Shown here: in pieces, positions 46,184 to 54,178 of the stretch
How the letters are laid out: each line of letters starts with the position of its first letter
Numbering within the stretch: the first letter of the stretch is position 1
Assembly (NCBI RefSeq): GCF_036503815.1
Contig: NZ_AP027764.1
Span: 1,612,001-1,676,000 of the forward strand
DNA: 64,000 nt
Direction: 5' to 3'
Source of the DNA: Escherichia coli
GTDB taxonomy: Bacteria; Pseudomonadota; Gammaproteobacteria; Enterobacterales; Enterobacteriaceae
Position numbers and translations under genes: made by a program
The notes under the pieces: model-generated
Database searches by the model: none
Told to the model about the DNA's origin: nothing
The model's input: the letters and a program-made list of their open reading frames with translations, nothing else

Positions 46184-46966
46184 ATGTTGGAATCAAGCAA
46201 AGTTCCCGCCCTGACACGGGCTATTGATATTCTCAATTTGATTGCCCGCATTGGCCCCTGTAGTGCTGCGACGATCATTGACACATTGGGGATCCCTAAA
46301 AGCACGGCCTATTTGCTGCTTAATGAACTCAGGCGTCAGCGTTTTCTTAGCCTTGATCACCAGGAAAATTTTTGTTTGTGGACCAAGCTGGTGGAGCTTT
46401 CCGGTCATGCGTTAAGCAAGATGGATCTCCGGGAACTGGCTCGACCGCGTTTGACGCAACTGATGGATACCACCGGGCTGTTATGTCACCTGGGGATTAT
46501 TGATAACGGCAGCGCTTATTACATTTTGAAAGTGGAGTCATCAGCCACTATCAGCGTGCGTTCCCATGAAGGAAAAAGCCTTTCGCTTTATCGCTCCGGA
46601 ATAGGTAAATGCCTGCTAGCCTGGCAACCTGCAGCTGTACAGCAAAGTATTATCGAAGGGCTGGTCTGGGAGCAGGTGACACCCACAACGATTACTCATC
46701 CACAGCAACTTCACGAAGAACTGGCGCGTATTCGCCGTCAGGGCTGGAGCTATGACAACGGCGAAGATTACGCCGATGTCCGTTGTGTCGCTGCGCCGGT
46801 GTTTAACGCCAATAACGAGCTTACCGCTGCGATCTCGGTGGTCGGTACCCGCTTACAAATCAATGAAGAATACCGTGATTATCTGGCGGGCAAGGCCATT
46901 GCCTGCGCCAGGGATATTTCACGTCTGTTGGGATGGAAAAGTCCCTTTGACTTACAGGCCTCATAA
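46184..46966 (+). CDS. rhmR: RhmR, IclR-family regulator of rhamnonate use
   Basis: A 260-residue IclR-type regulator (YfaX), predicted to control the rhm operon that follows. Seen: an N-terminal winged helix-turn-helix (about 8-65) with STAYLLLNELRRQRFL, and a C-terminal effector domain (about 85-250) with SHEGKSLSLYRSGIGKCLLA and NGEDYADVRCVAAPVF. Effector binding is presumed to be rhamnonate or a product. The ATG has no normal ribosome site; an inverted repeat lies there instead. rhmD starts 14 bases after its stop. Confidence 0.92.
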   Translation: MLESSKVPALTRAIDILNLIARIGPCSAATIIDTLGIPKSTAYLLLNELRRQRFLSLDHQENFCLWTKLVELSGHALSKMDLRELARPRLTQLMDTTGLLCHLGIIDNGSAYYILKVESSATISVRSHEGKSLSLYRSGIGKCLLAWQPAAVQQSIIEGLVWEQVTPTTITHPQQLHEELARIRRQGWSYDNGEDYADVRCVAAPVFNANNELTAAISVVGTRLQINEEYRDYLAGKAIACARDISRLLGWKSPFDLQAS

Positions 46967-46980
46967 CAATGGAGAACAGC

Positions 46981-48186
46981 ATGACCCTACCAAAAATCAA
47001 ACAGGTTCGCGCCTGGTTTACTGGCGGTGCGACAGCAGAAAAAGGCGCTGGCGGCGGTGATTATCACGACCAGGGGGCGAATCACTGGATTGACGATCAT
47101 ATTGCCACCCCGATGAGTAAATACCGCGATTACGAGCAGTCACGCCAGTCATTTGGCATTAACGTTCTTGGCACGTTGATTGTTGAAGTCGAAGCAGAAA
47201 ACGGCCAGACCGGATTCGCCGTTTCGACAGCCGGTGAAATGGGCTGTTTTATTGTCGAAAAACACCTTAACCGTTTCATTGAGGGTAAATGTGTCAGTGA
47301 TATCAAACTGATCCACGATCAAATGCTCAATGCCACCCTGTATTACTCCGGCTCTGGTGGCCTGGTGATGAATACGATTTCCTGTGTCGATCTGGCTCTG
47401 TGGGATCTGTTCGGCAAAGTGGTCGGGCTTCCGGTTTATAAACTTTTAGGCGGCGCAGTTCGTGATGAGATTCAGTTCTACGCCACAGGTGCGCGTCCGG
47501 ATCTGGCAAAAGAGATGGGCTTTATCGGTGGCAAAATGCCGACGCACTGGGGGCCACATGATGGCGATGCGGGGATCCGCAAAGATGCCGCTATGGTCGC
47601 GGATATGCGTGAAAAATGCGGTGAGGATTTCTGGTTAATGCTCGACTGCTGGATGAGTCAGGACGTGAACTATGCCACCAAACTGGCCCACGCTTGCGCG
47701 CCCTATAACCTGAAATGGATCGAAGAGTGCCTGCCGCCACAGCAGTATGAAGGTTATCGCGAACTGAAACGCAACGCGCCAGTCGGAATGATGGTCACCA
47801 GCGGTGAGCATCACGGCACACTGCAATCTTTCCGTACGCTTTCAGAAACCGGTATCGACATTATGCAGCCGGATGTTGGCTGGTGCGGTGGCTTAACCAC
47901 GCTGGTGGAAATTGCCGCAATCGCCAAATCCAGAGGGCAACTGGTGGTGCCGCACGGTTCGTCTGTTTACTCTCACCATGCGGTGATCACCTTCACCAAT
48001 ACGCCATTCAGCGAATTCCTGATGACCAGCCCGGATTGTTCAACGATGCGTCCGCAATTTGATCCGATTCTGCTTAATGAGCCAGTGCCGGTGAATGGTC
48101 GTATTCATAAATCAGTGCTTGATAAACCCGGTTTCGGCGTCGAGCTCAATCGTGACTGCAATTTGAAACGCCCCTACAGCCACTAA
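46981..48186 (+). CDS. rhmD: L-rhamnonate dehydratase RhmD
   Basis: A 401-residue enolase-superfamily acid-sugar dehydratase of the mandelate racemase group that converts L-rhamnonate to 2-keto-3-deoxy-L-rhamnonate. Seen: the LDCWMSQD segment with a metal ligand, WIEECLPP, TSGEHHGT and the catalytic His region VVPHGSSVYSHHA. I start at ATG 46981, with GGAG six bases upstream; the ATG at 46969 (405 residues) lies before that site and has none. It is the first structural gene of the rhm operon. Confidence 0.95.
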   Translation: MTLPKIKQVRAWFTGGATAEKGAGGGDYHDQGANHWIDDHIATPMSKYRDYEQSRQSFGINVLGTLIVEVEAENGQTGFAVSTAGEMGCFIVEKHLNRFIEGKCVSDIKLIHDQMLNATLYYSGSGGLVMNTISCVDLALWDLFGKVVGLPVYKLLGGAVRDEIQFYATGARPDLAKEMGFIGGKMPTHWGPHDGDAGIRKDAAMVADMREKCGEDFWLMLDCWMSQDVNYATKLAHACAPYNLKWIEECLPPQQYEGYRELKRNAPVGMMVTSGEHHGTLQSFRTLSETGIDIMQPDVGWCGGLTTLVEIAAIAKSRGQLVVPHGSSVYSHHAVITFTNTPFSEFLMTSPDCSTMRPQFDPILLNEPVPVNGRIHKSVLDKPGFGVELNRDCNLKRPYSH

Positions 48187-48242
48187 TCATTCCGGGCGTT
48201 GCTGTGACAACGGTAACGCCCACATATTTTAAGGAGCTTTTT

Positions 48243-49532
48243 ATGAGCACCGCTTTGCTTGACGCCGTGGTGAAGAAAAACCGTGCGCGTTTAATTCCGT
48301 TTATGTTGGCGCTGTATGTGCTGGCGTTTCTCGACCGTTCGAATATCGGTTTTGCCAAACAGACCTACCAGATTGATACCGGGCTGAGTAATGAAGCTTA
48401 TGCGCTGGGAGCAGGCATTTTTTTTGTGGTATATGCGTTTCTGGGTGTTCCGGCGAATCTTTTGATGCGCAAACTGGGGGCAAGAACCTGGATTGGTACG
48501 ACAACACTGCTGTGGGGATTTCTTTCGGCAGCCATGGCATGGGCCGATACTGAAGCGAAATTTCTGATCGTTCGCACTCTGCTTGGTGCTGCGGAGGCCG
48601 GGTTCTTCCCTGGTATGATTTATCTCACCTCGCAATGGTTTCCGCAGCGTAATCGCGCCAGCATTATGGGGCTGTTCTATATGGGCGCACCGTTGGCGTT
48701 AACACTGGGATCACCGCTTTCCGGCGCGCTGCTGGAGATGCATGGATTTATGGGGCATCCCGGCTGGTTCTGGATGTTTGTGATTGAAGGATTGCTGGCA
48801 GTCGGCGCTGGTGTATTCACATTCTTTTGGCTTGATGACACGCCGGAGCAGACTCGTTTTCTGAGTAAAGAAGAAAAAACGTTGCTTATCAACCAACTGG
48901 CAAGTGAAGAACAACAGAAAGTGACTTCTCGACTGAGCGATGCGCTGCGTAATGGGCGAGTCTGGCAACTGGCGATTATCTACCTGACCATTCAGGTGGC
49001 GGTTTACGGATTAATTTTCTTCCTGCCGACGCAGGTTGCTGCATTGTTGGGGACAAAAGTGGGCTTTACGGCGTCGGTGGTCACCGCCATTCCGTGGGTC
49101 GCGGCCTTGTTTGGGACCTGGCTTATTCCGCGCTATTCCGATAAAACCGGCGAACGGCGTAATGTCGCGGCGCTGACATTACTGGCGGCGGGCATTGGTA
49201 TTGGTCTCTCCGGGCTGCTTTCTCCAGTACTGGCGATCGTAGCGCTGTGTGTTGCAGCCATCGGGTTTATTGCCGTGCAGCCGGTGTTCTGGACGATGCC
49301 GACACAACTGCTTTCCGGTACGGCGCTGGCGGCGGGGATTGGTTTTGTAAACCTGTTTGGTGCAGTGGGCGGGTTTATTGCCCCGATCCTGCGCGTGAAA
49401 GCAGAAACGTTGTTTGCCAGCGATGCGGCTGGATTACTGACGCTGGCAGCGGTGGCGGTCATCGGTTCGCTGATTATTTTCACTCTGCGTGTAAATCGCA
49501 CTGTTGCGCAGACCGACGTGGCACATCATTAA
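48243..49532 (+). CDS. rhmT: RhmT, predicted L-rhamnonate transporter
   Basis: A 429-residue MFS permease of the anion:cation symporter group (YfaV), predicted by context to import L-rhamnonate. Seen: about 12 hydrophobic helices, the LDRSNIGFAK motif in helix 1, KLGARTWIG after helix 2 and LLGAAEAGFFPGMIYL in helix 4, all typical of this subfamily. The ATG at 48243 follows AAGGAG; the 13 upstream codons in frame lack support. It lies 56 bp after rhmD and 16 bp before rhmA. Confidence 0.93.
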   Translation: MSTALLDAVVKKNRARLIPFMLALYVLAFLDRSNIGFAKQTYQIDTGLSNEAYALGAGIFFVVYAFLGVPANLLMRKLGARTWIGTTTLLWGFLSAAMAWADTEAKFLIVRTLLGAAEAGFFPGMIYLTSQWFPQRNRASIMGLFYMGAPLALTLGSPLSGALLEMHGFMGHPGWFWMFVIEGLLAVGAGVFTFFWLDDTPEQTRFLSKEEKTLLINQLASEEQQKVTSRLSDALRNGRVWQLAIIYLTIQVAVYGLIFFLPTQVAALLGTKVGFTASVVTAIPWVAALFGTWLIPRYSDKTGERRNVAALTLLAAGIGIGLSGLLSPVLAIVALCVAAIGFIAVQPVFWTMPTQLLSGTALAAGIGFVNLFGAVGGFIAPILRVKAETLFASDAAGLLTLAAVAVIGSLIIFTLRVNRTVAQTDVAHH

Positions 49533-49548
49533 TAGGTTAAGGAACACC

Positions 49549-50352
49549 ATGAACGCATTATTAACCAATCCCTTTAAAGAACGTTTACGCAAGGGCGAAG
49601 TGCAAATTGGTCTGTGGTTAAGCTCGACTACTTCTTATATGGCAGAAATTGCCGCCACCTCCGGTTATGACTGGTTGCTGATTGACGGGGAGCACGCGCC
49701 AAACACCATTCAGGATCTTTATCACCAGCTACAGGCGGTAGCGCCCTATGCCAGCCAACCCGTGATCCGTCCGGTGGAAGCCAGTAAGTCGCTGATTAAA
49801 CAAGTCCTGGATATTGGCGCGCAAACTCTACTGATCCCGATGGTCGATACTGCCGATCAGGCACGTCAGGTGGTGTCTGCCACGCGCTATCCTCCCTACG
49901 GTGAGCGTGGTGTCGGGGCCAGTGTGGCACGGGCTGCGCGCTGGGGACGCATTGAGAATTACATGGCGCAAGTCAACGATTCGCTTTGTCTGTTGGTGCA
50001 GGTGGAAAGTAAAACAGCACTGGATAACCTGGACGAAATCCTCGACGTCGAAGGGATTGACGGCGTGTTTATTGGACCTGCGGATCTTTCTGCCTCGTTG
50101 GGCTACCCGGATAACGCCGGGCACCCGGAAGTGCAGCGAATTATTGAAACCAGTATTCGGCGGATCCGTGCTGCGGGTAAAGCGGCTGGTTTTCTGGCTG
50201 TGGCTCCTGATATGGCGCAGCAATGCCTGGCGTGGGGAGCGAACTTTGTCGCTGTTGGCGTTGACACGATGCTCTACAGCGATGCCCTGGATCAACGACT
50301 GGCGATGTTTAAATCAGGCAAAAATGGGCCACGCATAAAAGGTAGTTATTGA
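49549..50352 (+). CDS. rhmA: 2-keto-3-deoxy-L-rhamnonate aldolase RhmA
   Basis: A 267-residue class II aldolase of the HpcH/GarL family that cleaves 2-keto-3-deoxy-L-rhamnonate to pyruvate and L-lactaldehyde, finishing the pathway. Seen: LIDGEHAPN with the catalytic histidine near 49, the metal ligand glutamate in VQVESKTAL near 153 and aspartate in GPADLSAS near 179, and YPPYGERGVG. The ATG at 49549 follows AAGGA. It is the last gene of rhmRDTA; a weak hairpin (GGCCCA with TGGGCC) follows. Confidence 0.95.
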   Translation: MNALLTNPFKERLRKGEVQIGLWLSSTTSYMAEIAATSGYDWLLIDGEHAPNTIQDLYHQLQAVAPYASQPVIRPVEASKSLIKQVLDIGAQTLLIPMVDTADQARQVVSATRYPPYGERGVGASVARAARWGRIENYMAQVNDSLCLLVQVESKTALDNLDEILDVEGIDGVFIGPADLSASLGYPDNAGHPEVQRIIETSIRRIRAAGKAAGFLAVAPDMAQQCLAWGANFVAVGVDTMLYSDALDQRLAMFKSGKNGPRIKGSY

Positions 50353-50392
50353 TATCAAAGGCCCATGGGGATCGGCTGTGGGCCTGTGTTAA

Positions 50393-50566
50393 TTAGTGGT
50401 TATTCGCTGCCAGATCGGCTTCGCTTAGCTGGGTGGCAGCGAGCACCAGGTCACGATCAATGCCCTGTTCCAGCATGCGCAAAGCAATTTTAATGGCTTG
50501 TTCATGCATGCCCTCCTGCCAGCCAATTTGATGCCCTTCCTGCCGTAGCCGTTCAGCAATAGTCAT
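50393..50566 (-). CDS. ypaA: Free-standing C-terminal Rpn domain (YpaA-like small protein)
   Basis: A 57-residue protein starting MTIAERLRQEGHQIGW, a near copy of the last part of the adjacent Rpn nuclease. The two agree closely over MHEQAIKIALRMLEQG and at ATQL, but this copy lacks the repeated QEGK-type units. An AAGGAGAG ribosome site lies in the 12 bases after the nuclease stop, so it is likely translated from the same message. From memory K-12 has a small gene, ypaA, at this place. By analogy with the intragenic small Rpn proteins that block their nucleases, it may act as an antitoxin; that is inference. Confidence 0.75.
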   Translation of the reverse strand: MTIAERLRQEGHQIGWQEGMHEQAIKIALRMLEQGIDRDLVLAATQLSEADLAANNH

Positions 50567-50578
50567 CAATCTCTCCTT

Positions 50579-50809
50579 TTAATAACAGTTCGGAATATCA
50601 GCATCAGTGAGTTGGGTTGTCGCCAGCACAATCTCACGTTCAAAGCCCTGTTCCAGCATGCGCAAGGCAATTTTAATGGCTTGTTCATGCATACCTTCTA
50701 CTTTGCCTTTCTGCAAACCCTCCAATTTCCCCTCCTGCCAACCTTCAATTTTACCTTCCTGCCAGCCAATTTGGTGTCCTTCCTGCCGCAGCCGTTCAGC
50801 AATAGTCAT
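50579..50809 (-). CDS. Nested small Rpn product from internal start in rpnE
   Basis: In frame within rpnE, the ATG at 50809 (Met244) is preceded by AAAAGGAGAGATTA, a near-perfect ribosome site for an internal start. The product would be 76 residues: the C-terminal domain with the three QEGK-type repeats. Known: work on E. coli rpn genes showed intragenic small proteins made this way that bind and inhibit the full-length nuclease. The same ribosome-site/start module is repeated once more downstream of the stop. Confidence 0.7.
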   Translation of the reverse strand: MTIAERLRQEGHQIGWQEGKIEGWQEGKLEGLQKGKVEGMHEQAIKIALRMLEQGFEREIVLATTQLTDADIPNCY

Positions 50810-51538
50810 TAATCTCTCCTTTTGTAGTGGTGAACGTTCGGCAATCTCCTGAATAAAACGGGTGAAACGGGAGGTATCGCCGCATTGCAGCAGATAATTA
50901 AACAGCGTTTGTAGCTGGCTGTCATTAGTGAAGCCTCTAACCAAAAGCGTGGTGATCCTGTCGACCATACCGATTAAATCGCGGTCGCGAATATGCTTTT
51001 GAATCAGTTCAAGCAGAGCTATACGCCGATGTTGCATGATCTCATCGTCAGGTACGATGGTGATATCCACCAACGGAAAAGCTTCGGTGTACAACTGCCG
51101 GGCAAGTTGCGGATCGTCAAACTCATCCAGCCAGTTAAGTGAGTATGGGTAGGGCGAGGTTTCGCCATGATAAAACAGCAACGGCACCACCAGCGGGACT
51201 CTGTCATAGCCTTTGTCAAGGTGACGCTGCATGGCGGCGGTGGCATAGCGCATTAGCCGAAAAGCCATATTCTTTTCCGCAGAACTTTGATGTTCAATCA
51301 CGCAGTAGATATAGCCGTCACCGTCGCTGGTTTCCACGGACCACAAAACATCCGAGTAGTAAGCGCGTAAACTTTTTTCAATAAAACTGGTGGGTTCCAG
51401 GCGTAAGGTTTGCAGGTTGCAAAGCTTGCGCAGCGGCTCTGGTAGATGTATTTCGAGAAAATCCCGTGCGGTTTCGGGTGTGAACATAAAGGTTTTAAAC
51501 ACCGCATCATGCGGGGAGGAGGTTGTTGATTCGGTCAT
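50579..51538 (-). CDS. rpnE: Rpn-family recombination-promoting nuclease (RpnE/YfaD)
   Basis: A 319-residue PD-(D/E)xK nuclease related to transposase_31 proteins. Known: Rpn proteins promote RecA-independent recombination, are toxic DNA endonucleases, and some protect against phage. Seen: the N-terminal nuclease domain (about 1-230) with Asp63 (YYSDVLW) and Glu82-His-Gln84 (VIEHQSS), then a C-terminal dimer-like domain with three 8-residue units (GWQEGKIE, GWQEGKLE, GLQKGKVE) at about 258-282. K-12 YfaD is shorter, by memory about 299 residues. Met244 has its own strong ribosome site, giving a nested product. Confidence 0.92.
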   Translation of the reverse strand: MTESTTSSPHDAVFKTFMFTPETARDFLEIHLPEPLRKLCNLQTLRLEPTSFIEKSLRAYYSDVLWSVETSDGDGYIYCVIEHQSSAEKNMAFRLMRYATAAMQRHLDKGYDRVPLVVPLLFYHGETSPYPYSLNWLDEFDDPQLARQLYTEAFPLVDITIVPDDEIMQHRRIALLELIQKHIRDRDLIGMVDRITTLLVRGFTNDSQLQTLFNYLLQCGDTSRFTRFIQEIAERSPLQKERLMTIAERLRQEGHQIGWQEGKIEGWQEGKLEGLQKGKVEGMHEQAIKIALRMLEQGFEREIVLATTQLTDADIPNCY

Positions 51539-51686
51539 GGTTGTCCGTCACCTGATATTTATGATGACGCGACATTACGGGGATCTCGAAACAATGACAT
51601 CTGCCAGTTTCTGCCTTTGCGAGACGTTTTCAGAAGAATTTTCAAAGCGATGCAACGCATACACTGGATGCGGAATCACGTACGCA

Positions 51687-51721
51687 AAAATGCCCGATAA
51701 GCAATGCGTTTACCGGGCATC
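51687..51721 (-). terminator. Rho-independent terminator of glpABC
   Basis: On the minus strand, ten bases beyond the glpC stop, ATGCCCGGTAAA (51721 down to 51710) pairs with a TTATCGGGCAT arm ending at 51691, and a T-run (complement of 51687-51691) follows. This is a good intrinsic terminator for the glpABC operon. Confidence 0.85.
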
Positions 51722-51731
51722 ACAAGGAAGA

Positions 51732-52922
51732 TTAAGACAGCGCCTGGGCCAGCAGCGTAATCGGGTGCTCGCAGCGAAGGCTCGTGGACATCTCAATCTG
51801 CCATTTGCAGGTTTCGCAGTCGGTGACCACCAGATCTGCCCCGCTCTCTTCTATCTGGCGGAACAGTGGTGCGCCGATGGCTTGTGAGGTTGGGTAGTTC
51901 TCTTTTTTGAAACCGTAAGTTCCGGCAATACCGCAGCACTGGGAATCCAGCACCGTTAACTCAAGCCCCGGGATTTTACGCAACAGCTCCAGGGTGTAGA
52001 GCGTCCAGCCCATTTTTTCCATATGGCACGGGGTGTGGTAAACCACTTTTAGCGGCAGCGTTTTCAGCGGTAACGTTTTACCTTCGTCCAGCTTGCGCCA
52101 CAGCCAGCGGGTCGCCAGTTCGATATGATCGCGCAAGCCTCTGTTGTCGACATTCAGCACTTCCGGGTATTCGTCACGCAGGGCAAATGTACAGGTTGAG
52201 GAGGTGGCAATCACCGGAATGCCTTTTACCCCTACCGCTTCGCGGATCGACTCTACATTCGTGATTGCTTGTTTACGTGCTTTATCGGTAAAACCGTTGG
52301 CGATGAGCGGCACGCCGCAGCATTTTTCTTTGCTCAGCAGTTGTACGCCGGTGTCCATCGCGTTGAGCACTTTAATTAAATCTTTACCTAACTGCGGATG
52401 GTTGTAGTTAACGAAGCAGCCGTGAAAGAAAGCCACCTGGTCTTTATATTGCGCTTGCTGAGCCGCCACGCTGCGATACCAGCGACGAAACGTACCGAAG
52501 GAGTATTTCGGTAGCGTGCGGCGATGATCGATTTTTAACGCCGCATCAAGCAACTGCCGCACTGGTTTCAGCGAGGTAGCGGTGTTGACGATTGGAGCAA
52601 ACGGCGTGGAAACGCTACCCATCAGGTCGGTATGACTCAACACAAAATTGCGCAGCGACGGGCGCGTGGTGTCATATTTCGCCCGCGCGCGCTGGATGAT
52701 ATCGCCAATCTTCACATCGGACGGGCAGGCGACTTCGCAACGTTTGCAGTTAATACAATATTTCAGTGCCTCGTCATACAGTGCGCCATCTTTTAAACGC
52801 AGACGCTCGCCATCCGGCCCGGCTTGTTTTGGCCCTGGATAGCTGGGATTCACCCGGCTCACCGGGCAGGCGGTGGTGCAGACGGTGCACTTAATGCAGT
52901 TTTCGAAGCTGGTGTCGTTCAT
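51732..52922 (-). CDS. glpC: Anaerobic glycerol-3-phosphate dehydrogenase subunit C
   Basis: A 396-residue membrane-associated iron-sulfur subunit that passes electrons from GlpAB to menaquinone. Seen: two CxxCxxCxxxCP ferredoxin motifs (from Cys9, CIKCTVCTTACP, and near 59, CINCKRCEVACP), and two CCG-type domains (KEKCCGVPL and DSQCCGIAG). A small duplication gives TLPLKTLPLK near 281-290, where K-12 has TLPLKPLPLK by memory. I start at 52922, overlapping glpB by four bases; upstream in-frame codons lie inside glpB. Confidence 0.96.
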   Translation of the reverse strand: MNDTSFENCIKCTVCTTACPVSRVNPSYPGPKQAGPDGERLRLKDGALYDEALKYCINCKRCEVACPSDVKIGDIIQRARAKYDTTRPSLRNFVLSHTDLMGSVSTPFAPIVNTATSLKPVRQLLDAALKIDHRRTLPKYSFGTFRRWYRSVAAQQAQYKDQVAFFHGCFVNYNHPQLGKDLIKVLNAMDTGVQLLSKEKCCGVPLIANGFTDKARKQAITNVESIREAVGVKGIPVIATSSTCTFALRDEYPEVLNVDNRGLRDHIELATRWLWRKLDEGKTLPLKTLPLKVVYHTPCHMEKMGWTLYTLELLRKIPGLELTVLDSQCCGIAGTYGFKKENYPTSQAIGAPLFRQIEESGADLVVTDCETCKWQIEMSTSLRCEHPITLLAQALS

Positions 52923-54178
52923 TGTTGGCCTCCTGCGCGTTGGGCAATTTGTTGAGCGGCATGTAAAGCACTGACGGCACAAACACCGCCGCCGCATCCC
53001 TGGGCGATGGGATCAAATCCGCCCAGCACCGAACCGATGGCAAACAGGTTCTCAATGGTTTGCCCCGCCTGCGACGGGCGTAGCGCCTCATCAGTGGTGA
53101 CACCGAACTGCTGCCACGGCTGCGGCGCAAAAAAATCGCCCTTATACCATTCACCCCGCGTGGCGGTTTGTAGCACATCAAGGCCGAGAATCGGCTCGCG
53201 AATGCCGTCACGTTCTGCCACCAGTCCGCCGCTAAAGAAACTGCCGCTCGCAAGCACCGCAAATCGTGGGCGCAGCGGGATATCGGCGTGATTGCGCGTC
53301 CAGATTTCATTCACTACGCCATTTTTACAGGTCACTTTTTTCACTTCATCGCCCGGCATCCACACGCCCCCCTGGCGCACAAACTGGCGCTGTAACTGGT
53401 TTTGCAGACGAATGCCCAGCACTGAAGGTGGTAATGTCGGCAGTAACATTAATGAACAGGGCAATTGCTCGTTCAGCCACCGCCAGAGTTTGTCATCAGC
53501 CATGCCGAAGCAGGCGGGCATCAGGATCATTTCACTGGTATTGGCGACAGGAATAAGCGCATCAATTAACAGAGGCCAGTTTTCTTCGTTATCAAGGAAA
53601 CGGGCGATATTCACCGCGCGGAACTCGGTGGCGTTATTGCGCAGGATATCCAGTTCTGGCAGCTCTATTTCTGCGGTTTCAACATTAAGATCCAGTTCGC
53701 GCAATGAAGCCGCCGCAAGATGCGCCTGAAAATCCATCAGGCCGCTAATTCCCACTACACAAATTTTCTTCGCGGGCAGCGGCCAGACGGGGACTTCTGG
53801 CGAACTTAGCCAGGTAGAGCGCAGAGTACCGAGCGGCGTAACTCGCTGGTGAGCCAGCTCTACGCTGCCCTGTAATTGCGCACCGCTTTCAGCGATTAAT
53901 GTCTGTGCCTGACAAGCGAGATCGAGCACGCGTTGTGGCCCGAGAAGAGAGTATGGATGGGCAGGTGCCTGATGACACAAAGATTCCAGTCCACTGTGAA
54001 TGTCTGTCACCGGCTGACCGTCAGGCAGATTGCTCAGCAAATCCAGCGATCCGGATGAAAAATGCAGCGCGCTTTGACCACGCGTAACAATGGCACAGCG
54101 CAGTCCGTGTTTTTGCAGTTGCAGGCCGCAGAGTAATCCGGCGAGCCCGCCGCCCATAATGACAGTATCAAAGCGCAT
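52919..54178 (-). CDS. glpB: Anaerobic glycerol-3-phosphate dehydrogenase subunit B
   Basis: A 419-residue FMN-containing subunit that forms the catalytic dimer with GlpA. Seen: the N-terminal Rossmann motif VIMGGGLAGLLCGLQL for flavin binding, and AIGSVLGGFDPIAQGCGGGVCA near the C-terminus. I use the start at 54178 (MRFDTVIM), 11 bases inside the end of glpA and preceded by GGAG; the frame is open for 76 codons upstream, but that overlaps glpA. Coupled translation with glpA is likely. Confidence 0.96.
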   Translation of the reverse strand: MRFDTVIMGGGLAGLLCGLQLQKHGLRCAIVTRGQSALHFSSGSLDLLSNLPDGQPVTDIHSGLESLCHQAPAHPYSLLGPQRVLDLACQAQTLIAESGAQLQGSVELAHQRVTPLGTLRSTWLSSPEVPVWPLPAKKICVVGISGLMDFQAHLAAASLRELDLNVETAEIELPELDILRNNATEFRAVNIARFLDNEENWPLLIDALIPVANTSEMILMPACFGMADDKLWRWLNEQLPCSLMLLPTLPPSVLGIRLQNQLQRQFVRQGGVWMPGDEVKKVTCKNGVVNEIWTRNHADIPLRPRFAVLASGSFFSGGLVAERDGIREPILGLDVLQTATRGEWYKGDFFAPQPWQQFGVTTDEALRPSQAGQTIENLFAIGSVLGGFDPIAQGCGGGVCAVSALHAAQQIAQRAGGQQ

